Positions 1 to 6,785 of a stretch of DNA of 7,248 nucleotides are shown here, in pieces. The translations under genes and the position numbers were made by a program. The notes below the pieces were generated by a model, which saw only the letters and a program-made list of their open reading frames with translations, was not told the origin of the DNA and searched no databases. Where the stretch lies: positions 1 to 7,248 of the forward strand of contig CALABV010000173.1 in the NCBI GenBank assembly GCA_937886325.1, in the 5' to 3' direction. Source of the stretch: an uncultured Geobacter sp. (GTDB lineage Bacteria; Desulfobacterota; Desulfuromonadia; Geobacterales; Geobacteraceae). Positions within the stretch are counted from its first letter, which is position 1. Every line of letters starts with the position of its first letter.

Positions 1-154
1 GGTTGAAGAGATAGGTGTCGTTGCCGCTGCCCCCTTCAAGCCGGTCATTGCCGGGGCCGGTTGAGAAGGTGTCGTCCCCCTGGCCGCCCTGCACGAGATC
101 CGGGCCCTCCGTTCCGTCAAACCGGTCGTCCGCGCCTGTACCGGTCAAAGTCAT
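1..154 (-). repeat. RTX module 9, cut by the window edge
   Basis: Residues 2078-2128. About five nonapeptides (DDRFDGTEG, PDLVQGGQG, NDRLEGGSG) run up to NDTYLFN, which opens another HCBP domain. The rest, and the true C-terminus, lie to the left of the window. Confidence 0.9.
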
Positions 155-3100
155 ACCCCGGCCGAGCACATCGTCCCGCGCCGCCTCTACGCCGTCGGAG
201 AAGCGGAAAATATCGACGGCCGTAGTGAAGGTCGGCCGCTCCGCGTCGTATCCGGCAAGCCTGATTCTGTCTCCGGTGGAGGCGATATCGATGACCAGAT
301 ACCCGTCCTGCTCGGAAAAGTTCAAATCCGCAAGAGAAATACCGGGGCCGAACTGCAGCACGTTGACGGCAGTGGTCCCGTTGTAATCTCCGCCGTATCC
401 CCCACCGTAATCCCCGCCATATCCACCGCCGTAACCACCACCATACTCTCCGCCATAGCCGCTGTCGGATCCATATTCGCGATAGTTGTCCTCGATGGTC
501 AGGGTGCCGTCGCCTGCATTGAAGAAGTATGTGTCGTTACCGTTTCCGCCCCATGCGATGTCGTTGCCCGGGCCGGCGTACATCAGGTCGTCGCCGTCAC
601 CGCCGAAGAGCGTATCGTCACCGGCTCCGCCGAACATCGTGTCGTTGCCGCTCCCGGCATCTATCCTGTCGTTGCCGTCCGCGCCCTCAAGGTAGTCGTC
701 CCCATCGAAACCCAGTATCAGGTCGTTTCCGGCCCCCGCGTTCAGGCTGTCCGCGCCCGATGTCCCGAACAGCATATCGTCGCCGTCCGTCACCGCGTTG
801 AGCCCGGCGTATCGGGCCGTTCCGAACAGGTCTCCGTTCTGGGCATAGGAAACGGCGGGATCTCCTCCGGCAGGGAGGACCCTGTTCGTGATATCGAATG
901 CCTCCGCGTTGCCGAACAGGGCAACCGGGCGAGTTTCGTCGGAACCAGCCAATGTTCCTGCCGAACCGCGCACCATGCCCGCCAGATCATAGACACGGGT
1001 TTTCCCGTCCGCATCCACGAACTGAACGTAGTGCACGGGAAGCATGGAATACTCGTTCAGCGTTTCCGGTTCATACCACGGGCATGTGACACTGCCGCCC
1101 GCGCCGCCGTCCACGAGGAGCACCAGCTCGCCATCGCCGTTAACGAAAGCGGTTACATCCTGAAGCCCGATGCCGGCACCGAAGGAAAGGGTATCCGTTT
1201 CTCCACCGTTTCCGTTTGCTACGATGCGGTCGGCGCCGTCACCCCGGTTGAAGACGTACGTGTCATTGCCGACACCGCCGTCCAGCGTATCGTCACCATA
1301 TCCGCCCGCCAGCGTATCGTCGCCATACCCTCCCTGGACCTCGTCGGAGCCTGCGTCTGCGCTGATCAGGTCATTTCCTGCCCCGCCGCACAGAACGTCG
1401 TTATTGTCCCTTCCTCGAATCGAGTCGTTGCCGTTCCCGCCTAAGATGGTGTCGTCGGCATCGCTGCCTGTCAGGGTGTCCGCGGAATCCGTCCCTTCCC
1501 TGAACCCGGCCAGACCTCCGTCATTGAGGGCCAGAATCTGTTCCAGGGACATCTCCGTGCCGTCCTGGAAGCGGAAGCGTCGCACAGATGCTCCGGCGAC
1601 ATCACCGCCGTTGTCGACGGTAACGACACATGCGTCATTATTCCCGATGCCGATTACCAGGCGGCTGAAACCCGTGTTGCCCGGTTGCGGTTCATCATTG
1701 GTCGGTTCACCCAGTTGTACCCGGATATCCGAAGGGGAGATTCCCGCGCCGAATTCGATGGCATCGTCCGTCCCGTCGGCCGGTCGGGTAATTACGGTAT
1801 CTAGACCTGATCCCCGTTCAAATCGGTAGATGTTGGCGCCGTCGCCCCCGATGAGCGTATCGCGTCCCGAGCCGCCGTCCAGGATATCGTCGCCTTCGGC
1901 GCCGTTCAGGGTGTCCGCTCCTCCGGCGCCGTTCAGGGTATCGTTGCCCTGCAGACCCATCAGGATCCCGTCCAGGTCGCTTCCGGTGAGGGTGTCGTTG
2001 CCCGCCGTGCCGATAAGGGTTTCCGAGTCAGGCGGCATGGTCACGATTCCATTAATGTCCGTTGCGCTCAGTGTCGTGCCGTCGGCGAAGACAAACCTTT
2101 CGATAATGTTTGTTCCGTTCAGGATGCGAAGGGTGTCCTGGGTATCCTTGATGCCGATAAGGAGATCATGGCCCTCAATGGTGAAGGAGAGGTCGTTGGG
2201 GGTGATGCCCTCCAGGAACTGGACGGTATCCTGTTCAGCCTCAATCCATCCGTTTTCCTGGATGACATCATTGCCGTAGCCCCGGCCGAAGCGGTAGGTG
2301 TCGCCGCCGTTTTTCCCCACGAGGCGGTCATTGCCGGCCATGCCGTCCAGAACGTCGGAGGCCGAAGTCCCCTCGATCACATCATCACCGTCCGTTGCCA
2401 GCAGAGCCCGCGCCTGCAGGGCTGCATAGTCCCAGACAGTGCCGTCGCTGAAACGCACCTCCTCGATGCGGTTGGTATCCCAGTTTTCCCGGAAACCGTT
2501 GATGACCGTCAATCGGTCCTCGGTTCCGCTGATGGAAAGTACCATGTTGGGGCCGGAGCGACGGACTATCACATCTTCCGGCGTAACGTCCCCGTTGAAC
2601 AGGATGGTGTCGTTGGGAGAGTTGACGAAATAATAATTGCTGAACCCTTCGTCAATAAAGTCACGGCCGTAGCCCCTGCCGAAGATATAGGTATCGTTCC
2701 CGTATTCACCCTGCAAAATGTCGCTGCCTGCGCCACCATCCAGCACATCGTCACCGTAATTGCCGTATAACTGGTCGGAACCGTCCAGTCCCAACAGGGT
2801 CTCTCCGCTCATTGTGCCCTGCAATATATCATTCGTGGAAGTGCCCTGAATTGTTAGGTGGGAATCGATCCAGGAGGGTTCGATGACCGTGCCGTCTGAG
2901 AACTCCAGCCGTTCGATCTTTTGGTAATACTCATTATAGGCGAACCAGTTCTGTATCGTAATGGTGTCGGAACCGTCTCCAAGGATAATCTTCAGGTCGT
3001 CGCTCCATTCCCCGGCCCGCTCGAAGCGGACATCGTCGCTTGAGATCCCTTCCCCGAAGCGGATGGAATCAATATTCCCCTGCTGCCAGTCATAGTCAAG

Positions 3101-6100
3101 TAGCGTATCGTGGCCGGAGCCATAACCGAAGAGATACGTGTCACTGTCGCTTATCGGGCCGTCACCCCGATAGTTACTGTAACGGCTTCCGTTGCCGTCC
3201 ATATAGTCATCGCCCGCTCCGCCGTCAATACGGTCGTTGCCATACCCGGCGCGGATGGTATCGGCGCCGGTCCCGCCGTCTATCACGTCGTTGCCGGAAC
3301 CTGCTTCGATAACGTCGTCCCCTCCTTGACCGCTTATGACATCGTCCTCACGATAGCCGATGATGGTTTCAGAGGAGTCGGATCCTGCCAGAAGAAGGTC
3401 TCGTAGTGTGGCTGCCGTCCATGTCGTTCCGTCCGCGAACTCAATCCGCTCGATTTCATAGGGATGAGACGCCGCATTTGCGCCGACATCCTCGATGAAA
3501 TAATATTGGATGCTGACGCTGTCTTCGGTTCCCGTGATTGACAGCACCAGGTCGTATCCATTCCGTTTCACGGTTACGTCGGCCGGTGTGATGTCGTCCT
3601 TGAATTTCAGGACATCGATGTTGCCTTTTTCGCTCTGGTCGAGGATGACGTCGTGACCGTACCCCCGGCCGAAGATATAGGTGTCGTCGCCAGCGTTGTC
3701 CCGGAGGGTGTCGTTGCCCGTTCCGCCGTCCAAGGTGTCGTTGCCCCTGTTCCCGGAAATGACGTCGTTCCCTCCCAGGCCGAGGATCACGTCGTCAATT
3801 CGGCTGCCGCCGATGACGTCGTCACCTTCCGTTGGCTTTACGACCGACTGACGTAGAGCCTCGTCCCGATCCCACGCGCTGCCGTCGGAGAAGATGAAGG
3901 AGTCCACGGCAGTGCCCTGAATCCAGTGTGAGCCCTCCCAATACCCGCTCGCAGCCCGAACCGTGAGGGTTTCGCCGGTATCGTTGATGCGGAAGGTGAA
4001 ATTGTCGTAGGAATCGGCGGAGACGGTGATATCGCCGGGAGTGAGGCCGGAGAAGAGAACGGTGTTGCTTCCCCGGCTGTCATCAACAATATCGTTACCG
4101 CCGCCGCGCCGGAAGATGTAGGTGTCGTCGCCCCATTCGCCGCGCAGGGTGTCGTTGCCCGCGCCGCCGGAGATGACGTCGTTGCCGTTGCCGCCCGCGA
4201 TTGATTCGTTTCCTGCGCCACCCAGAAGGACATCGTCGCCGTTTGCGCCGGAAATCGTGCGGTCGGTTTCGTCGCCGAGGGTGATGTCGTCGTCTGCCGT
4301 GCCCTGGGCGCCGTTGAAGCGGACGTTGAAGGTGTCGAAGACTTCCTGCAGTTCGGGGGTGACGGTCTGGGTGCGGAGGGTTTCCTCCAGCATGGCGTAG
4401 CCGTCCCATTGGGTGCCGCGGAGGAGATCACCGGCGACTTTGTTGAATTCGATGAGGTCGGTTATCCCGTTGACCGGGTCGGTGGCGATTTTGTCCTGGA
4501 ACATGGTGGTGATTCCGCTCAGATCCAGTTCGATGGAGTTTTCGGTGATGACAAGGTCGATGCTGTCCAGGTATTTCTTCAGGCGGGTCTGGGTGAGGAG
4601 GCTGTTGTAGATGGCATCGGCAAAGGCATCGTAGGCCCGATTGGTCCGGGATACCTGGCTTGCGTATCCTTCATTGAGCCTGGTCGTGATTTCTCTGCCG
4701 AGAACGGCATCGAGGACACGGGCCCGATGCAGCAACTCGGGTTCGGCCTCGGTGGGCTGAACCACGCCGACTGGTTGCCCGCGCCACAGGTAAACCACGT
4801 TTGTGGAGTTTTCGTCATAGGAGAGGCCGCCGAAGGAACTGAACCATACCTGGATAGAGTCTTCGGTATAGAGGGGGTCGGTCTTTGCCCATTCCAGAAG
4901 AACTTGGTCGAGGAGCGCACGCTGTTCCGTTCTGGTCTGGGCGGCTGAGTATTGTGTAAGGGCATCGGCAAGGGCAGGGGAGAGGGCCGCCGCTTCCTGA
5001 AGGTTTCGCAGGCGTCCCATGCCCGGCAGATTGGGAAGGTCGAGGAGTTCTTCGGGAACGGGAATTGAATCGGTGTACTGGCTGTAGAAAGGGTCCTGCC
5101 TCAGGTTGACTTCGCCCATGACGGCTGCGACCGGGTTGCCGTTTACGTCGAGTCTGGTGTAGCTGCCGGTTTCGGCCTGCACCCCGCCGGCGAGCTTGAT
5201 GTCGGCGTCGCTGGTAACGGCGGTGTTGAGGCTTTGTATGCCCTGTTGGTCAAGGGTGAAGAGTTCGTCGGCCTGGGAGACGCCGTCCTGGTTAAGGTCG
5301 CGCCAGACGCGCAACCGGCTGAAGGCCGCGTCGGATGCGTCCACAACCCCGTCGCTGTTGGCGTCCAGGTCTGCCAGGGCGGCAAAGCCGTTGGCCGCTG
5401 CACTGCCGTCGGAGAGAAGGGTGCTGTCGCCGAACAGCTCGGCTCCGGAATCGATGACGCCGTTGCCGTTGATATCGCGAACCAGAAAGCCGTCGTCCGG
5501 CGTGAGCCAGCCGGTGGCGGTAGAGATGCCGTCGTTGTTGTGGTCGAAGAGGGGTCCGGAGGAGCCGTTGACGGCGGTGGTTTCGATGCCGTCGCCGTCA
5601 AGGTCGAGGGTGAGAGGGTCGGCGCTCAGCCAGACGATGCGGTAGGTGTTGTTTCTTCCGCTATGGTAATTTTCGAAGACAGGAATTTTTGTCAATTTGT
5701 CTTTGGGATCGGACTCCCTGCGCTTGCTTATCAACAAATTCGTTAGGACAAAAGACGGCATCGCCTTAACTTCTTGTATCCAACTCAATATCAAAGCCCA
5801 ATCACGGCTTTGTGCTAATTGTTTAAAAAGGTTTATTTTATCGTTGGCGTATTTTTGCTTAAGTTCGAACGTTTCCAGCATTGCCTTGCCGTAATTCCTC
5901 TCACCGTCTGTGAGTGCAACGCTACCATTTCTGTCACGTTCAAGCATGTCACGGGTTTGGTCGATTAATTCTTGGTCAGCTTGCCGTATTAGCTCATTCT
6001 CGTTAGGTTTGCCTTCAGCGTCATGGTATTTAAGATCGTGTTCTTTCGCAATTATGTCGATTTCATCGTCTCTTGGTAATCCTGTTCGCGGGTCAATAAC

Positions 6101-6385
6101 TTTGTTGCAAGGGTATTCTTCCATTTCCTTTTGTGTATGATAGCTCCGATCTCCGCAGCTATATCCAGGTCCGGCGAAATTGCCATGCGTCGGCACGAGA
6201 GAGTCGGGACTCGTCGAAGGGACCCAATTGAATGACTCCTTTGTTTGAAGTCGTCCGGCGCTCGCTTCTTCAGCCAGCGCTCTTTTTGCCTCATCAGTCC
6301 CCGAAGTCAAGTCATTTGGAAAAGGTTGAATTCCTGGAATTTCCAGCAGTGAAGACAATGGTAATCTGAATGAAAATGTCGACAT
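1..6385 (-). CDS. Giant RTX calcium-binding protein with N-terminal phospholipase A2-like domain (3' end outside window)
   Basis: The frame is open from ATG 6385-6383 to the left edge, 2128 codons with no stop. Order of parts: residues 1-65 with no signal peptide; 67-142 PLA2-like; about 143-250 charged, helical; 253-378 DxDxDG calcium loops; about 420-694 helical linker; 695 onward nine RTX plus HCBP modules. RTX proteins of this type are exported unfolded by type I secretion and fold outside the cell on binding calcium. The lack of an N-terminal signal fits that, and the expected C-terminal signal is beyond the window. The start is fixed by AGGAGG six bases upstream. The upstream gene ends 10 bases before the ATG, suggesting co-transcription and coupled translation. 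The first ~245 codons are much AT-richer than the rest, which points to domain exchange. The RTX scaffold is certain; the enzymatic role of the head is inferred from motifs. Its target (toxin, predation, surface layer) cannot be read from the sequence. Confidence 0.95.
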   Translation of the reverse strand, partial: MSTFSFRLPLSSLLEIPGIQPFPNDLTSGTDEAKRALAEEASAGRLQTKESFNWVPSTSPDSLVPTHGNFAGPGYSCGDRSYHTQKEMEEYPCNKVIDPRTGLPRDDEIDIIAKEHDLKYHDAEGKPNENELIRQADQELIDQTRDMLERDRNGSVALTDGERNYGKAMLETFELKQKYANDKINLFKQLAQSRDWALILSWIQEVKAMPSFVLTNLLISKRRESDPKDKLTKIPVFENYHSGRNNTYRIVWLSADPLTLDLDGDGIETTAVNGSSGPLFDHNNDGISTATGWLTPDDGFLVRDINGNGVIDSGAELFGDSTLLSDGSAAANGFAALADLDANSDGVVDASDAAFSRLRVWRDLNQDGVSQADELFTLDQQGIQSLNTAVTSDADIKLAGGVQAETGSYTRLDVNGNPVAAVMGEVNLRQDPFYSQYTDSIPVPEELLDLPNLPGMGRLRNLQEAAALSPALADALTQYSAAQTRTEQRALLDQVLLEWAKTDPLYTEDSIQVWFSSFGGLSYDENSTNVVYLWRGQPVGVVQPTEAEPELLHRARVLDAVLGREITTRLNEGYASQVSRTNRAYDAFADAIYNSLLTQTRLKKYLDSIDLVITENSIELDLSGITTMFQDKIATDPVNGITDLIEFNKVAGDLLRGTQWDGYAMLEETLRTQTVTPELQEVFDTFNVRFNGAQGTADDDITLGDETDRTISGANGDDVLLGGAGNESIAGGNGNDVISGGAGNDTLRGEWGDDTYIFRRGGGNDIVDDSRGSNTVLFSGLTPGDITVSADSYDNFTFRINDTGETLTVRAASGYWEGSHWIQGTAVDSFIFSDGSAWDRDEALRQSVVKPTEGDDVIGGSRIDDVILGLGGNDVISGNRGNDTLDGGTGNDTLRDNAGDDTYIFGRGYGHDVILDQSEKGNIDVLKFKDDITPADVTVKRNGYDLVLSITGTEDSVSIQYYFIEDVGANAASHPYEIERIEFADGTTWTAATLRDLLLAGSDSSETIIGYREDDVISGQGGDDVIEAGSGNDVIDGGTGADTIRAGYGNDRIDGGAGDDYMDGNGSRYSNYRGDGPISDSDTYLFGYGSGHDTLLDYDWQQGNIDSIRFGEGISSDDVRFERAGEWSDDLKIILGDGSDTITIQNWFAYNEYYQKIERLEFSDGTVIEPSWIDSHLTIQGTSTNDILQGTMSGETLLGLDGSDQLYGNYGDDVLDGGAGSDILQGEYGNDTYIFGRGYGRDFIDEGFSNYYFVNSPNDTILFNGDVTPEDVIVRRSGPNMVLSISGTEDRLTVINGFRENWDTNRIEEVRFSDGTVWDYAALQARALLATDGDDVIEGTSASDVLDGMAGNDRLVGKNGGDTYRFGRGYGNDVIQENGWIEAEQDTVQFLEGITPNDLSFTIEGHDLLIGIKDTQDTLRILNGTNIIERFVFADGTTLSATDINGIVTMPPDSETLIGTAGNDTLTGSDLDGILMGLQGNDTLNGAGGADTLNGAEGDDILDGGSGRDTLIGGDGANIYRFERGSGLDTVITRPADGTDDAIEFGAGISPSDIRVQLGEPTNDEPQPGNTGFSRLVIGIGNNDACVVTVDNGGDVAGASVRRFRFQDGTEMSLEQILALNDGGLAGFREGTDSADTLTGSDADDTILGGNGNDSIRGRDNNDVLCGGAGNDLISADAGSDEVQGGYGDDTLAGGYGDDTLDGGVGNDTYVFNRGDGADRIVANGNGGETDTLSFGAGIGLQDVTAFVNGDGELVLLVDGGAGGSVTCPWYEPETLNEYSMLPVHYVQFVDADGKTRVYDLAGMVRGSAGTLAGSDETRPVALFGNAEAFDITNRVLPAGGDPAVSYAQNGDLFGTARYAGLNAVTDGDDMLFGTSGADSLNAGAGNDLILGFDGDDYLEGADGNDRIDAGSGNDTMFGGAGDDTLFGGDGDDLMYAGPGNDIAWGGNGNDTYFFNAGDGTLTIEDNYREYGSDSGYGGEYGGGYGGGYGGDYGGGYGGDYNGTTAVNVLQFGPGISLADLNFSEQDGYLVIDIASTGDRIRLAGYDAERPTFTTAVDIFRFSDGVEAARDDVLGRGMTLTGTGADDRFDGTEGPDLVQGGQGDDTFSTGPGNDRLEGGSGNDTYLFN
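155..787 (-). repeat. RTX/HCBP module 8, the longest beta roll
   Basis: Residues 1867-2077. About nine nonapeptides (NDLILGFDG through NDIAWGGNG) precede NDTYFFNAGDGTLTI. The HCBP domain is interrupted by a YGGx tandem repeat and then resumes at VLQFGPGISLADLNF, ending at FRFSDGVEAARDDVL. Confidence 0.9.
386..457 (-). repeat. Six imperfect 12-bp tandem repeats encoding YGGx
   Basis: Residues 1977-2000 read as six tetrapeptides, YGG followed by E, G, G, D, G, D. A partial copy (YNG) follows and GSDSG precedes. The copies differ at codon third positions (tcc, ccc, gcc and acc for glycine on the plus strand), so this is not a recent perfect expansion. The tract sits in the loop of the module 8 HCBP domain between TLTIEDNY and VLQFGPGIS, where the other modules have only a few residues. 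Confidence 0.93.
788..1495 (-). repeat. RTX/HCBP module 7, with a long divergent tail
   Basis: Residues 1631-1866. About eight nonapeptides, including the near-identical pair DDTLAGGYG and DDTLDGGVG, precede NDTYVFNRGDGADRI. The cap is longer than in the other modules. About 100 residues (positions about 1096-795) after VTCPWYEPETLNEY do not follow the usual HCBP ending, though VQFVDADGKTRVYDLAG resembles it. I do not recognise a separate domain there. Confidence 0.88.
1283..1336 (-). repeat. Two 27-bp tandem copies encoding adjacent nonapeptides
   Basis: Two neighbouring 27-base units (1283-1309 and 1310-1336) share most bases and encode DDTLAGGYG-like nonapeptides of module 7. One unit equals one RTX nonapeptide, so this looks like a fairly recent single-unit duplication. 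It is the closest pair of repeats I noticed in the gene. Confidence 0.65.
1496..2029 (-). repeat. RTX/HCBP module 6
   Basis: Residues 1453-1630. About six nonapeptides (NDTLNGAGG, DDILDGGSG, RDTLIGGDG) precede ANIYRFERGSGLDTV. The HCBP domain carries an extra loop rich in N, E and P (near GEPTNDEPQPGNTG) and a cysteine, and ends at FRFQDGTEMSLEQIL. Confidence 0.9.
2030..2398 (-). repeat. RTX/HCBP module 5, the shortest
   Basis: Residues 1330-1452. Only about three nonapeptides (GDDVIEGTS, SDVLDGMAG, NDRLVGKNG) precede GDTYRFGRGYGNDVI, so this beta roll is shorter than in the other complete modules. The HCBP domain ends at FVFADGTTLSATDING. Confidence 0.9.
2399..2845 (-). repeat. RTX/HCBP module 4
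   Basis: Residues 1181-1329. About five nonapeptides (DDVLDGGAG, SDILQGEYG) precede NDTYIFGRGYGRDFI. The HCBP domain has VTPEDVIVRRSGPNMVLSI and ends at VRFSDGTVWDYAALQ. Confidence 0.9.
2846..3388 (-). repeat. RTX/HCBP module 3, with an inserted loop
   Basis: Residues 1000-1180. About six nonapeptides, then an extra stretch of roughly 17 residues (GNGSRYSNYRGDGPISDSD) before DTYLFGYGSGHDTLL. The other modules pass directly from the last nonapeptide to DTYIF. The HCBP domain is otherwise complete and ends at LEFSDGTVIEPSWID. Confidence 0.9.
3389..3829 (-). repeat. RTX/HCBP module 2
   Basis: Residues 853-999. About five nonapeptides (NDVISGNRG, NDTLDGGTG) precede DDTYIFGRGYGHDVI. The HCBP domain ends at IEFADGTTWTAATLRDLL and matches the family pattern most closely of all the copies, including ITPADVTVKRNGYDLVLSI. 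Confidence 0.92.
3830..4303 (-). repeat. RTX/HCBP module 1
   Basis: Residues 695-852. About five nonapeptides (for example NDVISGGAG, NDTLRGEWG) lead into DDTYIFRRGGGNDIV and an HCBP-related domain that ends at FIFSDGSAWDRDEAL. RTX nonapeptides form calcium-filled parallel beta rolls, and the HCBP domain caps each roll. Confidence 0.9.
4304..5128 (-). other. Non-repetitive helical linker before the RTX repeats
   Basis: Residues about 420-694. It begins near DSIPVPEELLDLPNLPGMGR and continues with RNLQEAAALSPAL, followed by predominantly helical, charged sequence. There are no RTX motifs and no catalytic motif that I recognise. Similar DLPNLPGMGR-LRxLxEAxxLSP sequence is familiar from large RTX/HCBP proteins between the DxDxDG loops and the first nonapeptides, so I treat it as a family-conserved spacer of unknown function. 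Confidence 0.6.
5252..5629 (-). other. EF-hand-like DxDxDG calcium-loop block
   Basis: Residues 253-378. Five loops fit D-x-[DN]-x-[DN]-G: DLDGDG (261-266), DHNNDG (281-286), DINGNG (304-309), DANSDG (341-346) and DLNQDG (363-368). The last ends in Glu374 at loop position 12, as in a canonical EF hand. Phrases such as LDLDGDGIET and RVWRDLNQDG recur ahead of the repeats in large bacterial RTX proteins, so this is a standard scaffold part rather than the effector. The GC-rich composition of the scaffold begins just before it. Confidence 0.82.
5960..6187 (-). other. Phospholipase A2-like catalytic domain (parvovirus VP1/bacterial type)
   Basis: Residues 67-142 of the RTX protein. HGNFAGPGYSCG (67-78) matches the YxGPG calcium-binding loop. 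KEHDLKYHD (114-122) matches the HDxxY catalytic helix, with His116 and Asp117. QADQELID (135-142) matches the conserved AD-x-x-hydrophobic segment that supplies the second acidic residue. Order and spacing agree with the phospholipase A2-like domain of parvovirus VP1 and its bacterial relatives (Pfam PF08398-type, from memory). The loop between GPG and HD is longer than in the viral proteins and contains two cysteines (77, 93). The known reaction of the family is calcium-dependent hydrolysis of the sn-2 ester of phospholipids. All expected catalytic residues are present, so activity is plausible but unproven. The domain is AT-rich compared with the RTX part. Confidence 0.72.
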
Positions 6386-6391
6386 AATCTG

Positions 6392-6397
6392 CCTCCT
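6392..6397 (-). promoter_or_regulatory. Strong Shine-Dalgarno site of the RTX gene
   Basis: On the minus strand AGGAGG lies six bases before the ATG at 6385, a near-ideal ribosome-binding site. It decides the start of the RTX gene. Its first two bases belong to the TAG stop codon (6398-6396) of the upstream gene, so ribosomes finishing that gene terminate on the site. This is the usual layout for translational coupling. Confidence 0.88.
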
Positions 6398-6785
6398 ATT
6401 TTAGCTTAATGTTTTCGGCTGAAGCGGGCACACTCACATCCAAATATTCTTTGGTCTTTACGTTAAAAATCCTGATGAATTTCTCTCCAGTATTTTGGTT
6501 CCAATTTAATGCCACAAGCATATTACCGTCGGGTGAAGTCACAAACTTGTATAAGAATCTCCCGTTATAGACTATCCCTAACTCTTTGTAAGTGATCTCA
6601 TGCAGTGTTCCGTCAGGAAGTCTTATGTGATAATGAATAAAACCTTGTGACCCTTCGCGCCCTTCAAACCAGAGCGAACCATCCTCCGTTAGTACAGGAT
6701 CTTTTGAACCCCTTTCGTGAGTAAAATACGGTACTGGTTCCAGATCAATTCCTGATCCGTCAAGGGGATATTGCAGAATAAGGTT
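6396..6785 (-). pseudogene. 5'-truncated gene tail, beta-propeller-like protein
   Basis: About 130 codons end at TAG 6398-6396. The sequence alternates short strands and DG turns: PLDGSGIDLEP, LTEDGSLWFEG, RLPDGTLHEIT, and TSPDGNMLVALNWNQNTG followed by KFIRIFNVKTKEYLD. SPDG plus a strand ending in a (V/L)xTxExL turn is typical of beta-propeller blades such as PD40/WD-like or prolyl-oligopeptidase propellers, but I cannot name the family. The frame continues past 6785 only because it runs antisense to a histidine kinase, so its apparent N-terminal half (7235 to about 6790) is not protein-like. The only ATG in the genuine part is 6521-6519, near the end, so the native start is lost. Base composition (about 42% G+C) matches the phospholipase-like head of the next gene. 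Spacing to that gene is 10 bases, so they were probably one operon. If anything is translated now, it is a fragment. Confidence 0.65.

Noticed and set aside
386..457. CRISPR-like short direct repeats
   Set aside because: The units are 12 bp, adjacent without spacers, and in frame inside a coding domain.
15..2279. Several plus-strand open frames of 60-220 codons rich in S, P, V and R
   Set aside because: They are antisense to the RTX repeats. Their repetitive SLPxPP-type composition is the mirror of GGxGxD codons, and they have no independent protein character.
4409..4948. Plus-strand frame of 179 codons with a superficially ordinary amino-acid mix
   Set aside because: It is antisense to the helical linker of the RTX protein, with no family motif and no plausible ribosome-binding context.
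3838..5601. Minus-strand frames of 100-200 codons rich in T, P, S and A
   Set aside because: They are out-of-frame shadows of the RTX gene. The frame in phase with 6385 gives clear RTX and DxDxDG motifs at the same positions.
5697..6294. Short plus and minus frames in the AT-rich segment
   Set aside because: The RTX frame passes through here intact with PLA2-like motifs and a strong start site. The others show nothing recognisable.
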